64,000 bases of DNA from Ptiloglossa arizonensis. Lineage: Eukaryota > Arthropoda > Insecta > Hymenoptera > Colletidae. The notes beneath the pieces were generated by a model. It saw only the letters and a program-made list of their open reading frames with translations. It was not told the origin of the DNA and made no database searches. How positions within the stretch are numbered: position 1 is the first letter of the stretch; each line of letters begins with the position of its first letter. The stretch lies in NCBI RefSeq assembly GCF_051014685.1, contig NW_027478459.1, forward strand, positions 992,001 through 1,056,000, read 5' to 3'. Below are positions 1-11,923 of this stretch, piece by piece. Both the position numbers and the translations under genes were made by a program.

Positions 1-172
1 GTCCGTCAATCCGTTCGCGAGATATGGGAGTTTGAAGTTAAGGAATGGTTGAGAAACCATCAAAATTATCGCAAGTCTGATACTCGAAACCAATAACCAC
101 AAAGGCCTTGGGGAAAAATTCACGTACCGTTGTAATCGGACGAGTTTCTGCTTTCAGATGCAAGAGGAAATT

Positions 173-349
173 CTCGAGTTCGTCAATCGGTTCGCGAGAT
201 ATGGGGGTTTGAAGTTAAGGAATGGTTGAGAAACCATCACAATTTTCGCAAGTCTGATACTCGAAACCAATAACTACTATGGCCTAGGGCACAAATACAC
301 ATACCGTTGTAATTGGGCCAGTTTCTGCTTTCAGATGCAATAGGAATTT
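173..349 (+). repeat. Reference monomer (first complete 177-bp unit)
   Basis: This is the first complete unit, counted from CTCGAG. Landmarks on the consensus are: CTCGAG (XhoI) at 1-6, TCGCGA (NruI) at 20-25, the ATGGTT/AACCAT dyad at 50-65, AAAATTTT at 67-74, CCTAGG (AvrII) at 111-116 and CGGGCGAG at 142-149. Positions 1-40 and 84-98 change little across the array. Positions 76-81, 101-108, 117-150 and 153-172 carry most of the subfamily differences. Consensus GC is about 73 of 177. This copy is of the Y type (ACTATGG, then GGGCA). Digestion with XhoI, NruI or AvrII would be expected to give a 177-bp ladder. Confidence 0.95.
222..237. other. Dyad (short hairpin) present in nearly every monomer, example copy
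   Basis: ATGGTT (222-227) and AACCAT (232-237) are perfect reverse complements separated by GAGA, at consensus 50-65. The element recurs with the 177-bp period through the window. Common variants break a single pair, such as ATGCTT or AAATCAT, or make it a wobble, such as AAGCCAT. I saw no clear compensatory pairs. Short dyads are reported in many centromeric satellites that lack CENP-B boxes; a role here is inference. Confidence 0.8.
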
Positions 350-415
350 CTCGAGTTCGTCAATCCGTTCGCGAGATATGGGAGTTTGAAGTTAAGGAAT
401 GGTTGAGAAACCATC

Positions 416-423
416 AAAATTTT
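416..423. other. AAAATTTT tract beside the dyad, example copy
   Basis: This eight-base self-complementary A/T tract lies at consensus 67-74, one base after the dyad. It is present in most monomers. The commonest replacement is ACAATTTT, and ACAAATAC occurs in the central zone. Phased A/T tracts once per 177 bp could affect DNA curvature and nucleosome placement, which is inference. Confidence 0.7.
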
Positions 424-529
424 CGCTGGTTTGATACTCGAAACCAATAACTGGAATGGCCTAGGGGAGAAGTACACACACCATTGTATTCGGGCGAGTT
501 TCTACTTTCAGATGCAACAGGAATTTCTC

Positions 530-2630
530 GAGTTCGTCAATCCGTTCGCGAGATATGGGAGTTTGAAGTTAAGGAATGGTTGAGAAACCATCAAAATTTT
601 CGCTGGTCTGATACTCGAAACCAATAACTGGAATGGCCTAGAGAAAAAGTACACACACCATTGTAATCCGGCGTGTTTCTACTTTCAGATACAACAGGAA
701 TTTTTCGAATTCGTCAATGCGTTCGCGAGATATGGGAGTTTGAAGTTAAGGAATGGTTGAGAAACCATCACAATTTTCGCAAGTCTGATACTCGAAACCA
801 ATAACTACCATGGCCTAGGGCAAAAATACACATACCGTTGTAACCGGGCGAGTTTCTGCTTTCAGATGCAATAGGAAATTCTCGAGTTCGTCAATCCGTT
901 CGCGAGATATCGAAGTTTGAAGTTAAGGAATGCTTGAGAAACCATCAAAATTTTCGCTGGTCTGATACTCGAAACCAATAACTACAAAGGCCTAGGTGAA
1001 AAATTCACATACCTTTGTAATCGGGCGAGTTTCCAGTTTCAGATGCAACAGGAATTTCTCGAGTTCGTCATCCCGTTCGCGAGATATGGGAGTTCGAAGT
1101 TAAGGAATGTTTGGGAAACCCTCAAAATATTTGCAAGTCTGATACTCGAAACCAATAACTACAAAGGCCTAGGGGAAAAACACACATATCTTTGTAATCG
1201 GGCGAGTTTCTAATTTCAGATGCAACAGGAATTTCTCGAGTTCGTCAATCCGTTCGCGAGAAATGGGAGTTTGAAATTAAGGAATGGTTGAGAAACCATC
1301 CAAATTTTCGCAATTCTGATGCTAGAAACGAATAACTGGAATGGCCTAGGGGAAAAGTACAAAGACCATTCTAATCGGGCGAGTTTCTACTTCTAGATAC
1401 AACAGGAATTTCTCGAGTTCGTCAATCCGTTCGCGAGGTATGGGAGTTTGAAGTTAAGCAATGGTTGAGAAATCATCCAAATTTTCGCAAGTCTGATACT
1501 CGAATCCAATAACTACTATGGCCTTGGGCAAAAATAGACATACCGTTGTAATCGGGCAAGTTTCCGCTTTCAGATGCAATAGGAAATTCTCGAGTTCGTC
1601 AATCCGTTCGCGAGATATCGAAGTTTGAAGTTAAGGAATGCTTGAGAAACCATCAAAATTTTCGCTGGTCTGATAATCGAAACCAATAACTACAAAGGCC
1701 TAGGAGAAAAATACACATACCGTTGTAATCGGGCGACTTTCTACTTTCACATGCAATAGGAAATTCTCGAGTTCGTCAATCCGTTCGCGAGATATGGGAG
1801 TTTCAAGTTAAGGAATTCTTGAGAAACCATCAAAATTTTCGCAAGTCTGATACTCGAAACCAATAACTACCATGGCCTAGGGCAAAAATACACATACCGT
1901 TGTAGTCGGGCAAGTTTCCGCTTTCAGATGCAATAGGAAATTCTCGAGTTCGTCAATCCGTTCGAGAGATATCGAAGTTTGAAGTTAAGGAATGGTTGAG
2001 AAACCATCAAAATTTTCGCTGGTCTGATACTCGAAACCAATAACTACAAAGGCCTAGGGGGAAAACACACACATCTGTGCAATCGGGCGAGTTTCTACTT
2101 TCAGATGCAACAGGAATTTCTCGAGTTCGTCTATCCGTTCGCGAGATATGGGAGTTTGAAGTTAAGGAATGGTTGAGAAACCATCACAATTTTCGCAAGT
2201 CTGATACTCGAAACCAATAACTACCATGGCCTAGGGCAAAAATACACATACCGTTGTAACCGGGCGAGTTTCTGCTTTCAGATGCAACAGGAATTTCTCG
2301 AGTTCGTCAATCCGTTCGCGAGATATGGGAGTTTGAAGTTAAGGAATGGTTGTGAAACCATCAAAATTTTCGCTGGTCTGATACTCGAAACCAATAACTG
2401 GAATGGCCTAGAGAAAAAGTACACACACCATTGTAATCAGGCGAGTTTCTACTTCCAGATACAACAGGAATTTCTCGAGTTCGTCAATCCGTTCGCGAGA
2501 TATGGGAGTTTGAAGTTAAGCAATGGTTGAGAAATCATCACAATTTTCGCAAGTCTGATACTCGAAACCAATAACTACCATGGCCTAGGGCAAAAATACA
2601 CATACCGTTGTAACCGGGCGAGTTTCTACT
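530..2630 (+). repeat. Left macro-unit, segment A, copy 1
   Basis: About 2.1 kb matches 6,902-9,002 at an offset of 6,372 bp (36 monomers). Shared rare variants include TTTTTCGAATTCG near 700, CTAGGTGAAAAATTC near 995, a CATCCCG near 1,070 and TTCGAGAGAT near 1,970. Differences are sparse, such as TGTGAAAC at 2,350 against TGAGAAAC at 8,722. The match ends near 2,630, where this copy reads TCTACTTCCAG and the other reads TCTGCTTTCAG. Confidence 0.88.
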
Positions 2631-4217
2631 TCCAGATACAACAGGAATTTCTCGAGTTCGTCAATCCGTTCGCGAGATATGGGAGTTTGAAGTTAAGCAA
2701 TGGTTGAGAAATCATCACAATTTTGGCAAGTCTGATACTCGAAACCAATAACTACCATGGCCTAGGGCAAAAATACACATACCGTTGTAACCGGGCGAGT
2801 TTCGGCTTTCAGATGCAACAGGAATTTCTCGAGTTCGTCAATCCGTCCGCGAGATATGGGAGTTTGAAGTTAAGGAATGGTTGAGAAACCATCAAAATTT
2901 TCGCTGGTCTGATACTCGAAACCAATAACTACCATGGCCTAGGGCAAAAATACACATACCGTTGTAGTCGGGCAAGTTTCCGCTTTCAGATGCAATAGGA
3001 AATTCTCGAGTTCGTCAATCCGTTCGAGAGATATCGAAGTTTGAAGTTAAGGAATGGTTGAGAAACCATCAAAATTTTCGCTGGTCTGATACTCGAAACC
3101 AATAACTACAAAGGCCTAGGGGGAAAACACACACATCTGTGCAATCGGGCGAGTTTCTACTTTCAGATGCAACAGGAATTTCTCGAGTTCGTCTATCCGT
3201 TCGCGAGATATGGGAGTTTGAAGTTAAGGAATGGTTGAGAAACCATCACAATTTTCGCAAGTCTGATACTCGAAACCAATAACTACCATGGCCTAGGGCA
3301 AAAATACACATACCGTTGTAACCGGGCGAGTTTCTGCTTTCAGATGCAACAGGAATTTCTCGAGTTCGTCAATCCGTTCGCGAGATATGGGAGTTTGAAG
3401 TTAAGGAATGGTTGTGAAACCATCAAAATTTTCGCTGGTCTGATACTCGAAACCAATAACTGGAATGGCCTAGAGAAAAAGTACACACACCATTGTAATC
3501 AGGCGAGTTTCTACTTCCAGATACAACAGGAATTTCTCGAGTTCGTCAATCCGTTCGCGAGATATGGGAGTTTGAAGTTAAGCAATGGTTGAGAAATCAT
3601 CACAATTTTCGCAAGTCTGATACTCGAAACCAATAACTACCATGGCCTAGGGCAAAAATACACATACCGTTGTAACCGGGCGAGTTTCTACTTCCAGATA
3701 CAACAGGAATTTCTCGAGTTCGTCAATCCGTTCGCGAGATATGGGAGTTTGAAGTTAAGCAATGGTTGAGAAATCATCACAATTTTCGCAAGTCTGATAC
3801 TCGAAACCAATAACTACCATGGCCTAGGGCAAAAATACACATACCGTTGTAACCGGGCGAGTTTCTGCTTTCAGATGCAACAGGAATTTCTCGAGTTCGT
3901 CAATCCGTTCGCGAGATATGGGAGTTTGAAGTTAAGGAATGGTTGTGAAACCATCAAAATTTTCGCTGGTCTGATACTCGAAACCAATAACTGGAATGGC
4001 CTAGAGAAAAAGTACACACACCATTGTAATCAGGCGAGTTTCTACTTCCAGATACAACAGGAATTTCTCGAGTTCGTCAATCCGTTCGCGAGATATGGGA
4101 GTTTGAAGTTAAGCAATGGTTGAGAAATCATCACAATTTTCGCAAGTCTGATACTCGAAACCAATAACTACCATGGCCTAGGGCAAAAATACACATACCG
4201 TTGTAACCGGGCGAGTT
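1861..4217 (+). repeat. Local 6-monomer and 3-monomer tandem expansion
   Basis: The segment starting at 1,861 is repeated from 2,923 at an offset of 1,062 bp (6 monomers). The marker TTGTAGTCGGGCAAG occurs at both about 1,900 and 2,965. From about 3,250 a 531-bp unit (3 monomers) repeats again at 3,784. The marker pair TGGTTGTGAAAC then CCTAGAGAAAAAG occurs at about 2,350, 3,410 and 3,943. TTTCGGCTTTCAG with CCGTCCGCG appears near 2,815 and 4,225, 8 monomers apart. These expansions are absent from the matching interval of the second macro-unit. Confidence 0.85.
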
Positions 4218-6790
4218 TCGGCTTTCAGATGCAACAGGAATTTCTCGAGTTCGTCAATCCGTCCGCGAGATATGGGAGTTTGAAGTTAAGGAATGGTTGA
4301 GAAACCATCAAAATTTTCGCTGGTCTGATACTCGAAACCAATAACTGGAATGGCCTAGAGAAAAAGTACACACACCATTGTAATCCGGCGAGTTCCTACA
4401 TTCAGATACAACAGGAATTTCTCGAATTCGTCAATGCGTTCGCGAGATATGGGAGTTTGAAGTTAAGGAGTGGTTGAGAAATCATCAAAATTTTCGCAAG
4501 TCTCATACTCGAATCCAATAACTACAATGGCCTAGGGCTAAAATACACATACCGTTGTAATCGGGCGAGTTTCTACTTTCAGATGCAACAGGAATTTCTC
4601 GAGTTCGTCAATCCGTTCGCGAGATATGGGAGTTTGAAGTTAAGGAATGGTTGAGAAGCCATCAAAATTTTCGCAAGTCTGATACTCGAAACCAATAACT
4701 ACAAAGGCCTAGGGGGAAAACACACACATCTGTGCAATCGGGCGAGTTTCTACTTTCAGATGCAACAGGAATTTCTCGAGTTCGTCAATCCGTTCGCGAG
4801 ATATGGGAGTTTGAAGTTAAGGAATGGTTGAGAAACCATCACAATTTTCGCAAGTCTGATACACGGAACCAATAACTACAGTGGCCTAGGGTAAAAATAC
4901 ACATACCGTTGTAATCGGGCGAGTTTCTGCTTTCAGATGCAATAGGAAATTCTCGAGTTCGTCAATCCGTTCGCGAGATATGGAAGTGCGAAGTTATGTA
5001 ACGGTTGAGAAACCATCAAAATTTTGGCAAGTCTGATACTCGAAACCAATAACTGGAATGGCCTAGGGGAAAAGTACACACACTGTTGTAATCGGGCGAG
5101 TTACTGCTTTCAGATGCAACAGGAATTTCTCCAGTTCGTCAATCCGTTCGCGAGATATGGGCGTTTGAAGTTATGGAATGGTTGAGAAACCATCAAAATT
5201 TTCGCTGGTTTGATACTCGAAACCAATAACTGGAATGGCCTAGGGGAGAAGTACACACACCATTGTATTCGCGCGAGTTTCTACTTTCAGATGCAACAGG
5301 AATTTCTCGAGTTCGTCAATCCGTTCGCGAGATATGGGAGTTTGAAGTTAAGGAATGGTTGAGAAACCATCAAAATTTTCGCTGGTCTGATACTCGAAAC
5401 CAATAACTGGAATGGCCTAGAGAAAAAGTACACACACCATTGTAATCCGGCGTGTTTCTACTTTCAGATACAACAGGAATTTCTCGAATTCGTCAATGCG
5501 TTCGCGAGATATGGGAGTTTGAAGTTAAGGAATGGTTGAGAAACCATCAAAATTTTCCCAAGTCTGATACTCGAAACCAATAACTGGAATGGCCTAGGGG
5601 AAAAGTACACACACTGTTGTAATCGGGCGAGTTACTGCTTTCAGATGCAACAGGAATTTCTCCAGTTCGTCAATCCGTTCGCGAGATATGGGCGTTTGAA
5701 GTTATGGAATGGTTGAGAAACCATCAAAATTTTCGCTGGTTTGATACTCGAAACCAATAACTGGAATGGCCTAGGGGAGAAGTACACACACCATTGTATT
5801 CGCGCGAGTTTCTACTTTCAGATGCAACAGGAATTTCTCGAGTTCGTCAATCCGTTCGCGAGATATGGGAGTTTGAAGTTAAGGAATGGTTGAGAAACCA
5901 TCAAAATTTTCGCTGGTCTGATACTCGAAACCAATAACTGGAATGGCCTAGAGAAAAAGTACACACACCATTGTAATCCGGCGTGTTTCTACTTTCAGAT
6001 ACAACAGGAATTTCTCGAATTCGTCAATGCGTTCGCGAGATATGGGAGTTTGAAGTTAAGGAATGGTTGAGAAACCATCAAAATTTTCCCAAGTCTGATA
6101 CTCGAAACCAATAACTGGAATGGCCTAGGGGAAAAGTACACACACCGTTGTAATCGGGCGAGTTTCTGCTTTCCGATACAACAGGAATTTCTCGAGTTCG
6201 TCAATCCGTTCCGGAGATGTGGGAGTTTGAAGTTAAGGAATAGTTGAGAAACCATCAAAATATTCGCAAGTCTGATACACGAAACCAATAACTACAAAGG
6301 CCTAGGGGAAAAATACACATACCGTTGTAATCTGGCGAGTTTCTACTTCCACATGCAACAGGAATTTCTCGAGTTCGTCAATCCGTTCGCGAGATATGGG
6401 AGTTTGAAGTTAAGGAATGGTTGAGAAACCATCAAAATTATCGCAAGCCTGATACTCGAAACCAATAACTGGAATGGCCTAGGGGAAAAGTACACATACC
6501 TTTGTAATCGGACGAGTGCCCACTTTCAGATGCAACAGGAATTTCTCGAGTTCGTCAATCCGTTCGCGAGAAATGGGGGTTCGAAGTTAAGGAATGGTTG
6601 AGAAACCATCAAAGTTTTCGCAAGTCTGATACTCGAAACCAATAACTACTATGGCCGAGGGCAAAAATGCACATACCGTTGTAACCGGGCGAGTTTCTGC
6701 TTTCAGATGCAATAGGAAATTCTCGAGTTCGTCAATCCGTTCCCGAGATATGTAAGTGTGAAGTTAAGGAATGGTTGAGAAACCATCAAA
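4218..6790 (+). repeat. Left macro-unit, segment B, copy 1
   Basis: This matches 9,351-11,923 at an offset of 5,133 bp (29 monomers). Markers include TTTCGGC then CCGTCCGCG, AAGTCTCATACTCGAATCC near 4,500, GATACACGGAACC near 4,860, CCGGAGATGTGG near 6,210 and CGAGTGCCCACTTTC near 6,515. Three monomers around 5,017-5,547 have no counterpart in copy 2 at this offset. Copy 2 carries three different monomers there, at about 10,150-10,680. The match ends near 6,790, where ATTTTCGC here faces ATTATCGC in copy 2. Confidence 0.87.
5017..6078 (+). repeat. 3-monomer (531-bp) tandem duplication inside segment B
   Basis: Positions 5,017-5,547 recur as 5,548-6,078. The markers CACTGTTGTAATCGGGCGAGT followed by TACTGC, GGGCGTTTGAAGTTATGG and CCATTGTATTCGCGCGAG occur in the same order at 5,090/5,621, 5,160/5,691 and 5,260/5,800. 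In copy 2 of segment B this series occurs only once, near 10,740-10,930. Confidence 0.85.
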
Positions 6791-6901
6791 ATTTTCGCAA
6801 GTCTGATACTCGAAACCAATAACTACAAAGGCCTAGGGGAAAGATACACATACCGTTGAAATCGGGCGAGTTTCTGCATTCAGATGCAATAGGAAATTCT
6901 G

Positions 6902-9002
6902 GAGTTCGTCAATCCGTTCGCGAGATATGGGAGTTTGAAGTTAAGGAATGGTTGAGAAACCATCAAAATTTTCGCTGGTCTGATACTCGAAACCAATAAC
7001 TGGAATGGCCTAGAGAAAAAGTACACACACCATTGTAATCCGGCGTGTTTCTACTTTCAGATACAACAGGAATTTTTCGAATTCGTCAATGCGTTCGCGA
7101 GATATGGGAGTTTGAAGTTAAGGAATGGTTGAGAAACCATCACAATTTTCGCAAGTCTGATACTCGAAACCAATAACTACCATGGCCTAGGGCAAAAATA
7201 CACATACCGTTGTAACCGGGCGAGTTTCTGCTTTCAGATGCAATAGGAAATTCTCGAGTTCGTCAATCCGTTCGCGAGATATCGAAGTTTGAAGTTAAGG
7301 AATGCTTGAGAAACCATCAAAATTTTCGCTGGTCTGATACTCGAAACCAATAACTACAAAGGCCTAGGTGAAAAATTCACATACCTTTGTAATCGGGCGA
7401 GTTTCCAGTTTCAGATGCAACAGGAATTTCTCGAGTTCGTCATCCCGTTCGCGAGATATGGGAGTTCGAAGTTAAGGAATGTTTGGGAAACCCTCAAAAT
7501 ATTTGCAAGTCTGATACTCGAAACCAATAACTACAAAGGCCTAGGGGAAAAACACACATATCTTTGTAATCGGGCGAGTTTCTAATTTCAGATGCAACAG
7601 GAATTTCTCGAGTTCGTCAATCCGTTCGCGAGAAATGGGAGTTTGAAATTAAGGAATGGTTGAGAAACCATCCAAATTTTCGCAATTCTGATGCTAGAAA
7701 CGAATAACTGGAATGGCCTAGGGGAAAAGTACAAAGACCATTCTAATCGGGCGAGTTTCTACTTCCAGATACAACAGGAATTCCTCGAGTTCGTCAATCC
7801 GTTCGCGAGGTATGGGAGTTTGAAGTTAAGCAATGGTTGAGAAATCATCCAAATTTTCGCAAGTCTGATACTCGAATCCAATAACTACTATGGCCTTGGG
7901 CAAAAATACACATACCGTTGTAATCGGGCAAGTTTCCGCTTTCAGATGCAATAGGAAATTCTCGAGTTCGTCAATCCGTTCGCGAGATATCGAAGTTTGA
8001 AGTTAAGGAATGCTTGAGAAACCATCAAAATTTTCGCTGGTCTGATAATCGAAACCAATAACTACAAAGGCCTAGGAGAAAAATACACATACCGTTGTAA
8101 TCGGGCGACTTTCTACTTTCACATGCAATAGGAAATTCTCGAGTTCGTCAATCCGTTCGCGAGATATGGGAGTTTCAAGTTAAGGAATTCTTGAGAAACC
8201 ATCAAAATTTTCGCAAGTCTGATACTCGAAACCAATAACTACCATGGCCTAGGGCAAAAATACACATACCGTTGTAATCGGGCAAGTTTCCGCTTTCAGA
8301 TGCAATAGGAAATTCTCGAGTTCGTCAATCCGTTCGAGAGATATCGAAGTTTGAAGTTAAGGAATGGTTGAGAAACCATCAAAATTTTCGCTGGTCTGAT
8401 ACTCGAAACCAATAACTACAAAGGCCTAGGGGGAAAACACACACATCTGTGCAATCGGGCGAGTTTCTACTTTCAGATGCAACAGGAATTTCTCGAGTTC
8501 GTCTATCCGTTCGCGAGATATGGGAGTTTGAAGTTAAGGAATGGTTGAGAAACCATCACAATTTTCGCAAGTCTGATACTCGAAACAAATAACTACCATG
8601 GCCTAGGGCAAAAATACACATACCGTTGTAACCGGGCGAGTTTCTGCTTTCAGATGCAACAGGAATTTCTCGAGTTCGTCAATCCGTTCGCGAGATATGG
8701 GAGTTTGAAGTTAAGGAATGGTTGAGAAACCATCAAAATTTTCGCTGGTCTGATACTCGAAACCAATAACTGGAATGGCCTAGAGAAAAAGTACACACAC
8801 CATTGTAATCAGGCGAGTTTCTACTTCCAGATACAACAGGAATTTCTCGAGTTCGTCAATCCGTTCGCGAGATATGGGAGTTTGAAGTTAAGCAATGGTT
8901 GAGAAATCATCACAATTTTCGCAAGGCTGATACTCGACACCAATAACTACCATGGCCTAGGGCAAAAATACACATACCGTTGTAACCGGGCGAATTTCTG
9001 CT
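6902..9002 (+). repeat. Left macro-unit, segment A, copy 2
   Basis: This is the partner of 530-2,630, 36 monomers downstream. The order of all rare variants is kept, including the GCTAGAAACGAATAACTGG monomer with TACAAAGACCATTC near 7,730. After 9,002 it continues for only about 350 bp before segment B, compared with about 1,590 bp in copy 1. Part of that short interval (about 9,090-9,290) repeats 8,030-8,230 at 1,062 bp, with the TCTGATAATCG marker at 8,041 and 9,103. Confidence 0.87.
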
Positions 9003-9350
9003 TTCAGATGCAACAGGAATTTCTCGAGTTCGTCAATCCGTTCGCGAGATATGGGAGTTTGAAGTTAAGGAATGGTTGAGAAACCATCAAAATTTTCGCT
9101 GGTCTGATAATCGAAACCAATAACTACAAAGGCCTAGGAGAAAAATACACATACCGTTGTAATCGGGCGACTTTCTACTTTCACATGCAATAGGAAATTC
9201 TCGAGTTCGTCAATCCGTTCGCGAGATATGGGAGTTTCAAGTTAAGGAATTCTTGAGAAACCATCAAAATTTTCGCAAGTCGGATACTCGAAACCAATAA
9301 CTACTATGGCCTAGGGCAAAGATGCACATACCGTTTGAATCGGGCGAGTT

Positions 9351-11923
9351 TCGGCTTTCAGATGCAACAGGAATTTCTCGAGTTCGTCAATCCGTCCGCG
9401 AGATATGGGAGTTTGAAGTTAAGGAATGGTTGAGAAACCATCAAAATTTTCGCTGGTCTGATACTCGAAACCAATAACTGGAATGGCCTAGAGAAAAAGT
9501 ACACACACCATTGTAATCCGGCGAGTTCCTACTTTCAGATACAACAGGAATTTCTCGAATTCGTCAATGCGTTCGCGAGATATGGGAGTTTGAAGTTAAG
9601 GAATGGTTGAGAAATCATCAAAATTTTCGCAAGTCTCATACTCGAATCCAATAACTACAATGGCCTAGGGCTAAAATACACATACCGTTGTAATCGGGCG
9701 AGTTTCTACTTTCAGATGCAACAGGAATTTCTCGAGTTCGTCAATCCGTTCGCGAGATATGGGAGTTTGAAGTTAAGGAATGGTTGAGAAGCCATCAAAA
9801 TTTTCGCAAGTCTGATACTCGAAACCAATAACTACAAAGGCCTAGGGGGAAAACACACACATCTGTCCAATCGGGCGAGTTTCTACTTTCAGATGCAACA
9901 GGAATTTCTCGAGTTCGTCAATCCGTTCGCGAGATATGGGAGTTTGAAGTTAAGGAATGGTTGAGAAACCATCACAATTTTCGCAAGTCTGATACACGGA
10001 ACCAATAACTACAGTGGCCTAGGGTAAAAATACACATACCGTTGTAATCAGGCGAGTTTCTGCTCTCAGATGCAATAGGAAATTCTCGAGTTCGTCAATC
10101 CGTTCGCGAGATATGGAAGTGTGAAGTTATGTAATGGTTGAGAAACCATCAAAATTTTCGCTGGTCTGATACTCGAAACCAATAACTGGAATGGCCTAGA
10201 GAAAAAGTACACACACCATTGTAATCCGGCGTGTTTCTACTTTCAGATACAACAGGAATTTCTCGAGTTCGTCAATCCGTTCGCGAGATATGGGAGTTTG
10301 AAGTTAAGGAATGGTTGAGAAACCATCAAAATTTTCAATGGTCTGATACTCGAAACCAATAACTGGAATGGCCTAGGGGAAAAGTACTCACACGATTGTA
10401 TTCGGGCCAGTTTCTGCTTTCAGATGCAATAGGAAATTCTCGAGTTCGTCAATCCGTTCGCGAGATATGGGAGTTTGAAGTTAAGGAATGGTTGAGAAAC
10501 CATCACAATTTTCGCAAGTCTGATGCACGGAACCAATAACTACAGTGGCCTAGGGTAAAAATACACATACCGTTGTAATCGGGCGAGTTTCTGCTTTCAG
10601 ATGCAATAGGAAATTCTCGAGTTCGTCAATCCGTTCGCGAGATATGGAAGTGTGAAGTTATGTAATGGTTGAGAAACCATCAAAATTTTGGCAAGTCTGA
10701 TACTCGAAACCAATAACTGGAATGGCCTAGGGGAAAAGTACACACACTGTTGTAATCGGGCGAGTTACTGCTTTCAGATGCAACAGGAATTTCTCCAGTT
10801 CGTCAATCCGTTCGCGAGATATGGGCGTTTGAAGTTATGGAATGGTTGAGAAACCATCAAAATTTTCGCTGGTTTGATACTCGAAACCAATAACTGGAAT
10901 GGCCTAGGGGAGAAGTACACACACCATTGTATTCGCGCGAGTTTCTACTTTCAGATGCAACAGGAATTTCTCGAGTTCGTCAATCCGTTCGCGAGATATG
11001 GGAGTTTGAAGTTAAGGAATGGTTGAGAAACCATCAAAATTTTCGCTGGTCTGATACTCGAAACCAATAACTGGAATGGCCTAGAGAAAAAGTACACACA
11101 CCATTGTAATCCGGCGTGTTTCTACTTTCAGATACAACAGGAAATTCTCGAATTCGTCAATGCGTTCGCGAGATATGGGAGTTTGAAGTTAAGGAATGGT
11201 TGAGAAACCATCAAAATTTTCCCAAGTCTGATACTCGAAACCAATAACTGGAATGGCCTAGGGGAAAAGTACACACACTGTTGTAATCGGGCGAGTTTCT
11301 GCTTTCCGATACAACAGGAATTTCTCGAGTTCGTCAATCCGTTCCGGAGATGTGGGAGTTTGAAGTTAAGGAATAGTTGAGAAACCATCAAAATATTCGC
11401 AAGTCTGATACACGAAACCAATAACTACAAAAGCCTAGGGGAAAAATACACATACCGTTGTAATCTGGCGAGTTTCTACTTCCACATGCAACAGGAATTT
11501 CTCGAGTTCGTCAATCCGTTCGCGAGATATGGGAGTTTGAAGTTAAGGAATGGTTGAGAAACCATCAAAATTATCGCAAGCCTGATACTCGAAACCAATA
11601 ACTGGAATGGCCTAGGGGAAAAGTAAACATACCTTTGTAATCGGACGAGTGCCCACTTTCAGATGCAACAGGAATTTCTCGAGTTCGTCAATCCGTTCGC
11701 GAGAAATGGGGGTTCGAAGTTAAGGAATGGTTGAGAAACCATCAAAGTTTTCGCAAGTCTGATACTCGAAACCAATAACTACTATGGCCGAGGGCAAAAA
11801 TGCACATACCGTTGTAACCGGGCGAGTTTCTGCTTTCAGATGCAATAGGAAATTCTCGAGTTCGTCAATCCGTTCCCGAGATATGTAAGTGTGAAGTTAA
11901 GGAATGGTTGAGAAACCATCAAA
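9351..11923 (+). repeat. Left macro-unit, segment B, copy 2
   Basis: This is the partner of 4,218-6,790, 29 monomers downstream. It holds a private 3-monomer stretch at about 10,150-10,680 with TTTTCAATGGTCTG and AAGTACTCACACGATTG. The same two markers recur 2,124 bp (12 monomers) further on, near 12,455. From 10,681 to 11,923 it follows 5,548-6,790 closely, sharing the TATTCGCGCGAG, CCGGAGATG and GAGTGCCCAC markers. Confidence 0.87.

Noticed and set aside
173..349. Possible kinship with the soybean CentGm satellite through the shared string AATTTCTCGAG
   Set aside because: The comparison is from memory and covers about 11 bases. The monomer lengths differ (about 92 against 177 bp) and I could not extend the match. 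It is not enough to infer homology or a legume host.
173..349. The TCTCG ... CGAGA pairing at consensus 175-4 and 23-27 as a larger hairpin
   Set aside because: Only five pairs with a loop of about 19 bases; the next pairs on both sides are mismatched, so it is weaker than the ATGGTT/AACCAT dyad and likely incidental.
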